From: Alkalisalibacterium limincola
GTDB taxonomy: Bacteria > Pseudomonadota > Gammaproteobacteria > Xanthomonadales > Xanthomonadaceae
Reading direction: 5' to 3'
Length of the DNA stretch: 64,000 nt
Assembly: GCF_008017755.1 (NCBI RefSeq)
Contig: NZ_VRTS01000007.1
Span: 1-64,000 of the forward strand
Shown: piece after piece, positions 55,864-64,000 of the stretch
Layout of the letters: the number at the start of each line of letters is the position of its first letter
How positions within the stretch are numbered: position 1 is the stretch's first letter
Program-made: the position numbers and the translations under genes
Notes under the pieces: generated by a model
What the model saw: only the letters and a program-made list of their open reading frames with translations
Told to the model about the DNA's origin: nothing
Database searches by the model: none

Positions 55864-56856
55864 ATGTGGGATTTTGAGATCGGCAAGATCATGGGCCTCA
55901 TGCTGCGCACGCTGCCGTTCCTGGTGCTGCGCGTGCTGGTGTACTTCGGCATCCTGGTCGCCTATGTCCTGGGCATCGCCATCGGAGGCGGCCTGGGCTA
56001 CATGGTGGGCAGCATCGGTGGGGGTGCGGGCTCGGGTGGCGGCGTGGGCGCGTTGATCGGTTTCGCGCTGGTGTCGGGCGTCCTGTACTGGGCCCGCGAG
56101 TACCTGCTGTACATGGTCAAGGCGGCACACCTGGCGGTGCTGGTGGAGCTGCTCGACGGCAAGCCGATTCCGGACGGGAAGGGCCAGCTGCAGCACGGTG
56201 CAGCGGTGATCCGCGAGCGCTTCATCGAGTCCTCGGTGCTGTTCGCCGTGGATCGCCTCATCAAGGTGGTGCTGCGCGCGTTCAACCGGACCGTCACGCG
56301 GGTCACCAACTTCCTGCCCATTCCGGGCCTGCAGGGCGTCACGCAGTTCGCGTTGGCGGTCGTGAACATGTCCCTGACCTACGTCGACGAGGCGATCCTG
56401 GCGCACAACATCCGCAATCGCATCGACAACCCGTGGGCGGGTGCGCGTGACGGCATGGTGCTCTACGCGCAGAACTACCGGAACCTGATCAAGAACGCGC
56501 TGTGGTTGACGCTGGTGGTGTGGGCGCTGACCTTCGTGATCTTCCTCGTGGTGCTCGCACCCGTCGCGCTCGTCGTGGCGTTCTTCCCGACCATCGGCGG
56601 GGTCTGGGCGCTGGTGCTGGCGGCGCTGGCTGCCTGGAGCCTCAAGGCGGCGTTGATCGACCCGTTCGCCACCACGGCCCTGGTGCAGGCGTACTTCAAG
56701 GCCACCGACGGACAGGAGCCCAATCCGGAATGGGCCGGGAAGCTGGAATCGGCGTCGGGCAAGTTCCGCGAGATCGGCGCGAAGGCCCAGTCCTACGTCT
56801 CGCGGCCGGCCCAGCCGACCGGGGCTGCCGCTTCCGCCCCAACCAGCGCGTCGTGA
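55864..56856 (+). CDS. Polytopic membrane protein of unknown function
   Basis: A 330-residue protein with about six helices. A Gly-rich stretch (GIAIGGGLGYMVGSIGGGAG) separates the first two; central RNRIDNPWAGARDGMVLYAQNYR is cytoplasmic-looking; the C-terminus is Ala/Ser-rich and polar. Similar proteins are conserved in several proteobacteria but I cannot assign a role. The ATG at 55864 has GGGGGA just upstream. Stands alone, convergent with the SixA-like gene. Confidence 0.8.
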   Translation: MWDFEIGKIMGLMLRTLPFLVLRVLVYFGILVAYVLGIAIGGGLGYMVGSIGGGAGSGGGVGALIGFALVSGVLYWAREYLLYMVKAAHLAVLVELLDGKPIPDGKGQLQHGAAVIRERFIESSVLFAVDRLIKVVLRAFNRTVTRVTNFLPIPGLQGVTQFALAVVNMSLTYVDEAILAHNIRNRIDNPWAGARDGMVLYAQNYRNLIKNALWLTLVVWALTFVIFLVVLAPVALVVAFFPTIGGVWALVLAALAAWSLKAALIDPFATTALVQAYFKATDGQEPNPEWAGKLESASGKFREIGAKAQSYVSRPAQPTGAAASAPTSAS

Positions 56857-56873
56857 ATCCTGCGGGCCTCTTC

Positions 56874-56893
56874 GCCCGGGTGGATGCCCGGGC
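56874..56893. terminator. Hairpin between convergent genes
   Basis: GCCCGGG-TGGATG-CCCGGGC: a perfect 7-bp stem with a 6-base loop, 18 bases after the membrane-protein stop and 32 bases before the SixA-like stop. No T-run; weak candidate. Confidence 0.35.
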
Positions 56894-56924
56894 GCGGGGC
56901 CGGGAACGGCCCGACAGCGGGTGA

Positions 56925-57461
56925 CTATTGCCGGGCGGGCAACAGCCGCGTCCCGCCCTCGGCGTCCACGACAATGACGAACAGGTTCTCGTAGTCGCCC
57001 TCGTCGATCTCTTCCCGCACTACGCCGGTGAGCGCCTCGACGATCATCGGCAGGGTGTTGCTGTGGCCAACGACCAGGACCGAACCACCGGAATGCTGGC
57101 GCCGGATCCGGTCGGCCAGCGCACGCGCGGCGGCGCCATGGCCTTCCTCGTTGGGCCAGAACACGCGCGGCTCCAGCCCCAGGTGCGCCGCCAGCGGTTT
57201 CGCGGTCAGCGCCGTGCGCTGCAGGGAAGTGACGTAGATCGTGTCGATGCCCGCGTGCTCGAGCCGGCCCACCAGGGCCCGGGCGCGACGCTCCCCGGCT
57301 TCGCTCAGCGCCGGGTCCGGCCCCGGCTCGTCCAGCTTTTCCGCATGCCGCACCAGCACCACCAGGGTGTCGGCGGCGTGCGCGGGCGGCATCGGGGCCA
57401 GGGCCAGCATCAGGGCCAGGGCGGAAATCATCGGCAGGAAAAAACGCGGGTTGGTCTTCAT
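56925..57461 (-). CDS. Exported histidine phosphatase family protein
   Basis: A 178-residue protein with a signal peptide (about 1-29, ending PPAHA) and a phosphohistidine-phosphatase fold. VVLVRHAEK is the RHx motif with H39 as nucleophile; VVGHSNT gives the second active-site histidine; ALSEAGERRARAL and YVTSLQRTALTA are family motifs. The signal sequence means it works outside the cytoplasm, unlike SixA itself, so a periplasmic phosphatase role is likelier than phosphorelay control. Confidence 0.88.
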   Translation of the reverse strand: MKTNPRFFLPMISALALMLALAPMPPAHAADTLVVLVRHAEKLDEPGPDPALSEAGERRARALVGRLEHAGIDTIYVTSLQRTALTAKPLAAHLGLEPRVFWPNEEGHGAAARALADRIRRQHSGGSVLVVGHSNTLPMIVEALTGVVREEIDEGDYENLFVIVVDAEGGTRLLPARQ

Positions 57462-57481
57462 CCGCGAAGCTTACAAAAGGT

Positions 57482-57506
57482 GAGCCCCGGCACAAGGCCG
57501 GGGCTC
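57482..57506 (-). terminator. Terminator-like hairpin upstream of the phosphatase gene
   Basis: GAGCCCCGGC-ACAAG-GCCGGGGCTC forms a 10-bp stem. On the minus strand it is followed by ACCTTTTG, so it probably ends transcription of the subtilase gene, whose stop is 33 bases upstream. Confidence 0.65.
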
Positions 57507-57538
57507 GGAGGGCACATCCTCAACCTACAGGGGGAGGT

Positions 57539-59407
<1,869 letters not shown>

Positions 59408-59771
59408 CCGCGTTGTCTCCCCGAAAAATTCGAAAGAAAAACAGCCAATGGGCCCCGCGCCGGTCCATGCCGGAGCTATCAACCCGTTGGATGGGCCGGC
59501 GAATCCGGCCCGACCCACAGACTCGCGGAAGCTGCCCCAGCGAGTCCAATGCGGAAAGCGAATGAGTGTATTCAAGGGCCTTCCCGCGATCTGGAATCAG
59601 CGGCATTCGACCAAAGTTGAAATCGGCCCCGAAGTGGTGCAACTTCAAATCTTTGGGGAGCACGCGGAGTACCTCGGGCCGGGCGGAAGCCGCGCGGTCG
59701 GGACCGCGTGTGGTCCGGGGCTGGCGCCAATCCGGTGCAGTTGCGCCCAAGCGCAGGGAGGGACCCTGATC
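59408..59771. other. Divergent intergenic region, subtilase / CysB-like regulator
   Basis: 364 bases between two divergent genes. No additional protein or RNA gene is apparent. On the minus side TACACT near 59570 may be a -10 for the protease; no convincing -35 was found. The region between 59600 and 59700 has patches richer in A/T that could hold binding sites, but no clear inverted repeat was identified. Confidence 0.4.
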
Positions 59772-60740
59772 ATGACGCTGACAGAATTCCGCTGTCTGGT
59801 GGCCATCGTCGACGCCGGCCTGAACATCAGCGCCGCCGCCGCGGCGATGCATGCCTCGCAGCCCTCGCTTTCGCGCCACCTCAAGCAGATCGAGCTCACG
59901 CTCGGCTTCCAGATCTTCACCCGCCACGGCCGCCAGCTGATCGGCATCACGCCCGCGGGCGAGCGGGTCATAGAAAGCGCTCGCCGCATCGTCGGTGAAG
60001 TGGAGGGCCTGCGCAGCTACGCCGCCAACCAGCGCGGCGACATCAGCGGCGACCTGCACATCACCGCACCCGAGACCTATGCCCGCCACGTGCTGCCGGC
60101 GGTGCTGGCGAAGCTGGTCGAGCGCTACCCGGACCTCAGCGTGCGGCTGCACCCGGTCGGCGAGGGCGAGCCGATCCGGTCCGTCGACAAGAACAGTGCC
60201 GACCTGGTGCTGCTGAGCACCGCCGGCGACCACGTGCCCGAGGGCGTGGCCGTGCCGCTGTTCCGCTGGCGGCGCGTGGTGCTGGTGCCGATCGGCCACG
60301 AGCTGGCGAACCACCGCGACGGCGTGGACCTGGCGACGATGGCGAAATGGCCGCTGGTGACCTACGAGTCCTCGCGCCGACCGCATTCCACCTTGTGCGA
60401 GGTCATGGAGGCGCAGGGCCTGGAGCCGCACTTTTCCTGCTCCGCCCAGGACGCCGGCCTGATCAAGGCGTATGTGCGCGCGGGCCTGGGCGTGGGCCTG
60501 GTGGCCGAGCTGGCGGTCACCCAGGGCGACCACGAAAACTTCGTCGTCCTGCCGGCGGATCCGGCCATCCCCGACTGCACCGCGTGGGCGATCCTTCCCG
60601 AGGGCCGGGTGTTGCGTGACCCGGCGGTGGAACTGATCCGGCTGCTGGCGCCGCAGCTGGATGCGATCGACATCCGCCGGGCGTCGGAAGGCATGCAGCC
60701 CGAAGCCTGGGATACCCCGGAAACCTACGACATCGACTGA
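59772..60740 (+). CDS. CysB-like LysR-family transcriptional regulator
   Basis: A 322-residue LysR-type regulator, the length of CysB. The N-terminal HTH (MTLTEFRCLVAIVDAGLNIS, then AAAAMHASQPSLSRHLKQIELTLGFQIFTRHGRQL) has the CysB/Cbl form rather than the commoner LysR form; the effector domain follows (QRGDISGDLHITAPETYARHVLP, TYVRAGLG-like AYVRAGLGVGLVAE). CysB-type proteins control sulfur assimilation with N-acetylserine. No cysteine genes are nearby, and CysB or Cbl identity cannot be separated. GGGAGGGA lies eight bases before the ATG. Confidence 0.88.
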   Translation: MTLTEFRCLVAIVDAGLNISAAAAAMHASQPSLSRHLKQIELTLGFQIFTRHGRQLIGITPAGERVIESARRIVGEVEGLRSYAANQRGDISGDLHITAPETYARHVLPAVLAKLVERYPDLSVRLHPVGEGEPIRSVDKNSADLVLLSTAGDHVPEGVAVPLFRWRRVVLVPIGHELANHRDGVDLATMAKWPLVTYESSRRPHSTLCEVMEAQGLEPHFSCSAQDAGLIKAYVRAGLGVGLVAELAVTQGDHENFVVLPADPAIPDCTAWAILPEGRVLRDPAVELIRLLAPQLDAIDIRRASEGMQPEAWDTPETYDID

Positions 60741-60780
60741 GCGCCAGGGGCGGAATCACGCCGCGTTAAGTGCCCGTGCC

Positions 60781-60786
60781 TAGGCT
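60781..60786 (+). promoter_or_regulatory. -10-like box giving a possible leaderless mRNA
   Basis: TAGGCT (60781-60786) ends six bases before the extensin-family ATG at 60793, with no ribosome site between. The geometry is the same as upstream of bioD. Confidence 0.4.
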
Positions 60787-60792
60787 GGGTGC

Positions 60793-61551
60793 ATGTCTTC
60801 GTCGACGTCCATCCTGCGTCCGTGGTTGTTGTTCGTGCTGCTGGCGCTGCTTGTCTGGTACCTGCTGCGTGCCGGCGTGCTGGTTGTTCCGGACCGCCAC
60901 AACCCCTGGGCCCCACTGCAGATCGACGACACGCCGAACTGGCTGACCGGCTTCAAGCTCGACCGCGCCACGCGCGATCCCGACCTGTGCATGGACACGC
61001 TGGCGCAGTCGCCGATGCGCTACGTGGACCTGCCCGACCGGGAAACCGGACCGGGTTGTGGCTTCACGAACGCCGTGCGCATCGAACGCACCAGCGTGGC
61101 GGTCGGCGAGCCGTTCTCGCTGAGTTGCCGCACCGCGCTGTCGCTGGCGATGTGGGAAGCCCATGAACTCCAGGCCGCCGCCGAGGAACACCTGGGTGCG
61201 CGCGTGCGGGCGATCGAGCACTTCGGCTCCTACGCCTGCCGCAATGTCTACGGCCGCGAGACCGGCCGCCGCAGCCAGCACGCCACCGCCGATGCACTCG
61301 ACATCGCCGGCTTCGTGCTCGATGACGGAAGGCGGGTGCGCGTGGTGCGCGACTGGCAACGGGTGCCGAGACTGCGCGCGGCGCCGGACACGGGCCCTGC
61401 CGACGAGGCGCCCTCGCCTGAAGCCCTGTTCCTGGACGACGTGCACCGCGGCGCCTGCCGCTACTTCGACGCGGTGCTCGGGCCGGAATACAACCAGGCC
61501 CACGCCGACCACTTCCATTTCGATCGCGGCGGCTTTCGCGCCTGTCGCTGA
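60793..61551 (+). CDS. Extensin-family protein, probable LAS-type peptidase
   Basis: A 252-residue protein with one N-terminal anchor (about 8-28) and an extensin-like C-terminal domain in the periplasm. The domain holds the LAS metallopeptidase motifs: S161-x-H163...D170 (SQHATADALD) and H240-x-H242 (HADHFHFD), so H163, D170 and H242 likely bind zinc. Six cysteines may form disulfides. Related enzymes cut D-amino-acid crosslinks in peptidoglycan; activity here is inferred. It follows the CysB-like gene by 52 bases but probably has its own promoter. Confidence 0.87.
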   Translation: MSSSTSILRPWLLFVLLALLVWYLLRAGVLVVPDRHNPWAPLQIDDTPNWLTGFKLDRATRDPDLCMDTLAQSPMRYVDLPDRETGPGCGFTNAVRIERTSVAVGEPFSLSCRTALSLAMWEAHELQAAAEEHLGARVRAIEHFGSYACRNVYGRETGRRSQHATADALDIAGFVLDDGRRVRVVRDWQRVPRLRAAPDTGPADEAPSPEALFLDDVHRGACRYFDAVLGPEYNQAHADHFHFDRGGFRACR

Positions 61552-61600
61552 GGTCGCGCTCCCGAGAGCCCATGGCCTCCGGGAGCGCCGATGGCCGTGC

Positions 61601-62020
61601 TTACCGGTTCCCGACGAAGCCGATGCGCTCCATGCCCGCGTTGCGCGCCACCGCCAGGGCCGAGGCCATGGACTGGTAGTGCGCATCGGGATGGATGTCG
61701 ACGTGCAGCAGGGGCTGCGCCTGCCCGGTCGCCTCGCTCAGGTTCACCGCCGCCACGAACGCCTGCTGCAGTGCACGTTCGCTCGTGGGCACGCCATCCA
61801 GGCGCCACTGGCCCCCGCCATCGATCATCAGCCGCATCGGATGGGGCTCGACCAGCGCCGGCGGCGGCGGGCCCTGTTGTGGCAGCGTCAGCGACACCGC
61901 GCCGGTCACCGCCGGCACCGTCACCATGAAGATGATCAACAGCACCAGCAACACGTCGATCAGCGGAACCACGTTCATCTCGGATTTGCTCGCCATCGGT
62001 TCAACGCCCTGGTAGGCCAT
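61601..62020 (-). CDS. ExbD/TolR family biopolymer transport protein
   Basis: A 139-residue protein with one membrane helix (about 20-40). D22 in VVPLIDVLLVLLIIFMV is the conserved intramembrane aspartate that couples proton flow to TonB-type energy transduction. The periplasmic domain is short and has the HVDIHPDAHYQSMASALAVARNAGMERIGFV end typical of ExbD. ATG 62020 is supported by GGGAG eight bases upstream. ExbB and TonB genes are absent here, so it is an orphan in this window. Confidence 0.88.
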   Translation of the reverse strand: MAYQGVEPMASKSEMNVVPLIDVLLVLLIIFMVTVPAVTGAVSLTLPQQGPPPPALVEPHPMRLMIDGGGQWRLDGVPTSERALQQAFVAAVNLSEATGQAQPLLHVDIHPDAHYQSMASALAVARNAGMERIGFVGNR

Positions 62021-62148
62021 GGTCTGCACTCCCTGTCGATCCGGGCCGGGTGCCCGACTTCGTTATCCCACCCCGGGCAGCCTCCGGCAACGCCTTGTCG
62101 AACGTGCCGAGGTGGGCTTTACTTGTCGGAGTGCACGCACTGTCTTCC

Positions 62149-62730
62149 ATGCTGGGACGCGGCACCGCCGCCGTGCTGCTGGTGTTGCTGGCGTTGCTGG
62201 CCGCAGGCTGCAGCGCGCGGCTCGTTCCGCCGCAACAGCCGCCACCCGAACCGCGCCAGGTGGTGCTGCTCGAACATGGCCGCCACGCCAGCCTGGTGTT
62301 GTTCGACGCCGAACAGGTGCCTTGGCGCTTCGCCTACGGCGATCGCCGCTGGTATCTGGAGAACATCCGTGGCCCTGGCCCTGCGGCGAGCGCCCTGTTT
62401 AGTGACTCACCAGCGGTGCTGGGGCGCCGCGCGCTGGACTCGCCGGACCCGGCGCACTGGCAGGCCCAGGTGGGCAGCCTGATCACCGCCACGGTGCCCT
62501 TCCAGGTCGACGCCGGGCGCGTCGATGCGCTGCTCGACACGCTGCACGGCGTGTTCGCGTCCGCCGGGGACGTGGTGCCGGCACCGCACTTGGGGCTGGA
62601 GGTGACCGCCCACCCGCAGCCCTACCGGCTTGGCCACAACTCCAATCACGTCGTCGCACAGTGGCTGCAGGCGCTGGATGTGCAGGTGCAGGGCAACCCC
62701 GCCATCGGGCGCTGGCGGACCCAACACTGA
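62149..62730 (+). CDS. Putative lipoprotein of unknown function
   Basis: Translated from ATG 62149 it is 193 residues with a lipoprotein signal (MLGRGTAAVLLVLLALLAAGC, lipid-carrying cysteine at 21). The mature part starts with a Pro-rich linker, then VVLLEHGRHASLVLFD, and later GHNSNHVVAQWLQALD; the His and Asn-His pattern faintly recalls DUF2459/NlpC-type proteins, but I do not recognise the family with confidence. A GTG at 62131 preceded closely by TTTACT is an alternative, possibly leaderless, start. Confidence 0.7.
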   Translation: MLGRGTAAVLLVLLALLAAGCSARLVPPQQPPPEPRQVVLLEHGRHASLVLFDAEQVPWRFAYGDRRWYLENIRGPGPAASALFSDSPAVLGRRALDSPDPAHWQAQVGSLITATVPFQVDAGRVDALLDTLHGVFASAGDVVPAPHLGLEVTAHPQPYRLGHNSNHVVAQWLQALDVQVQGNPAIGRWRTQH

Positions 62731-62832
62731 GCCCGCGGGTGCGTCGCACCCGGGCATCGCCGATAATGGTGGGCCAACCTGCGACGCGATGCGCTGCATC
62801 GCGTCCGCCTGCACCCACGGGACGCCGTCATC

Positions 62833-64000
62833 ATGAACACCGCTCACCGCAAGCCATTGCCCGGCACCGACCTGGACTACTTCGACGCGCGCGAGGCCGT
62901 CGACGCGATCAAGCCCGGCGCCTTCGCACAGCTGCCCTACACCTCGCGCGTGCTGGCCGAGAACCTGGTGCGCCGCTGCGACCCGGTGATGTTGAACGAC
63001 GCGCTGGGCCAGCTCATCGAGCGCAAGCGCGACATCGACTTCCCGTGGTTCCCGGCGCGCGTGGTGTGCCACGACATCCTCGGCCAGACCGCGCTGGTGG
63101 ACCTGGCCGGCCTGCGCGACGCGATCGCCGAGAAGGGTGGCGACCCGGCCCAGGTGAACCCGGTGGTGCCGGTGCAGCTCATCGTCGACCACTCGCTGGC
63201 GGTGGAGTGCGGCGGCTACATGCCCGAGGCATTCGAGAAGAACCGCGCCATCGAGGACCGTCGCAACGAGGACCGCTTCCACTTCATCGACTGGACGAAG
63301 AAGGCGTTCCGCAATGTCGACGTGATCCCGCCGGGCAACGGGATCATGCACCAGATCAACCTGGAGCGGATGTCGCCGGTGATCGGCCAGACCGATGGCG
63401 TGGCCTATCCCGACACCTGCGTCGGCACCGACAGCCACACCCCCCACGTGGATGCGCTGGGCGTCATCGCGATCGGCGTCGGCGGGCTGGAGGCCGAGAA
63501 CGTCATGCTCGGCCGCGCCTCGTGGATGCGCGTGCCCGAAACCGTCGGCGTTGAGCTGACCGGCAAGCCCGGCCCCGGCATCACCGCCACCGACATCGTG
63601 CTGGCGCTGACCGAGTTCCTGCGCCGCTCCAAGGTGGTCGGCGCCTGGCTGGAGTTCCATGGCGAGGGCGCCGAGGCGCTCAGCGTGGGCGACCGCGCGA
63701 CGATCTCGAACATGGCGCCGGAGTACGGTGCCACCGCGGCGATGTTCTTCATCGACCAGCAGACCATCGACTACCTGCGCCTGACCGGCCGCAGCGACGA
63801 GCAGATCGCGCTGGTGGAGAGCTACGCGAAGCAGGCCGGCCTGTGGGGCGACCAGCTCAAGGACGCGAAGTACGAGCGCGACCTGAGCTTCGACCTGTCC
63901 GCGATCGGCCGCACGATGGCCGGCCCGTCGAACCCGCATGCACGCCTGAACACCAGCGACCTGGCCGAGCGCGGCATCGCCGGCGCCTGGGACGACGTGC
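62833..64000 (+). CDS. acnD: Fe/S-dependent 2-methylisocitrate dehydratase AcnD (partial)
   Basis: The first 389 residues of an aconitase-family enzyme; the gene runs off the window. The start HRKPLPGTDLDYFDAREAVD and the blocks TSRVLAENLVRRCDP, FPWFPARVVCHDILGQTALVD, VDHSLAVEC and PDTCVGTDSHTPHVDALGV match AcnD rather than AcnA. AcnD dehydrates 2-methylcitrate in propionate breakdown, usually next to prpF and prpC, which would lie downstream. The cluster cysteines lie in the unseen part. ATG 62833 fits the AcnD N-terminus. Confidence 0.93.
   Translation, partial: MNTAHRKPLPGTDLDYFDAREAVDAIKPGAFAQLPYTSRVLAENLVRRCDPVMLNDALGQLIERKRDIDFPWFPARVVCHDILGQTALVDLAGLRDAIAEKGGDPAQVNPVVPVQLIVDHSLAVECGGYMPEAFEKNRAIEDRRNEDRFHFIDWTKKAFRNVDVIPPGNGIMHQINLERMSPVIGQTDGVAYPDTCVGTDSHTPHVDALGVIAIGVGGLEAENVMLGRASWMRVPETVGVELTGKPGPGITATDIVLALTEFLRRSKVVGAWLEFHGEGAEALSVGDRATISNMAPEYGATAAMFFIDQQTIDYLRLTGRSDEQIALVESYAKQAGLWGDQLKDAKYERDLSFDLSAIGRTMAGPSNPHARLNTSDLAERGIAGAWDDV

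Overview
The window is GC-rich, densely coded chromosomal DNA from a gammaproteobacterium, most likely family Xanthomonadaceae (Lysobacter/Luteimonas/Pseudoxanthomonas-like). Supporting signs are the atpIBEFHAGDC-glmU order, the style of the ATP synthase and phasin proteins, a two-component/ABC efflux operon next to glmU and glmS, a recC-recB-recD operon, an AcnD-type aconitase, a subtilase with PPC-type tail domains and an orphan VgrG island. This is inference from protein families, not a database match.

Layout. 1-372: end of an rRNA operon (5S tail, terminator, and a degenerate second copy of both). 373-9469: a MAPEG membrane protein, the ATP synthase operon and glmU. 9453-16941: a minus-strand operon for an efflux system (membrane-fusion adaptor, ABC ATPase, two FtsX/MacB-like permeases) followed by its own sigma54-dependent response regulator and histidine kinase; a strong sigma54 promoter and an upstream inverted repeat precede the adaptor gene. 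17079-23002: glmS, a relic of a LytTR domain, a diguanylate cyclase, tfoX-like, fRMsr, bioD, a phasin with a PhaR-like operator, and queD. 23131-32074: recCBD. 32311-34956: heme oxygenase plus bacteriophytochrome-diguanylate cyclase, a light-sensing c-di-GMP module. 35208-43446: ABC exporter, GlxA-type regulator, hydrolase, ECF sigma/DUF6768 pair, MocR regulator with direct-repeat operator, two small membrane proteins and a hydrolase. 43700-51013: katG, a collagen-like protein with a phage tail-collar end, a zinc-ribbon SDR lacking the catalytic Tyr, an MBL-fold hydrolase and another hydrolase. 51138-55601: a VgrG, a LysM/DUF3380 muramidase and a Cys-rich exported protein, which look like a type VI secretion spike, effector and immunity protein. 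55864-64000: membrane protein, SixA-like phosphatase, subtilase, CysB-like regulator, extensin-family peptidase, orphan ExbD, lipoprotein and the start of acnD.

Seven otherwise intact genes carry a single-base frameshift (six one-base deletions, one extra C in a C-run), five of them between 43.1 and 50.6 kb. Sequencing error is the simplest explanation, but real inactivation cannot be excluded. The best candidates for something little described are the sigma54-controlled efflux operon, the VgrG effector/immunity island and the collagen/tail-collar protein.
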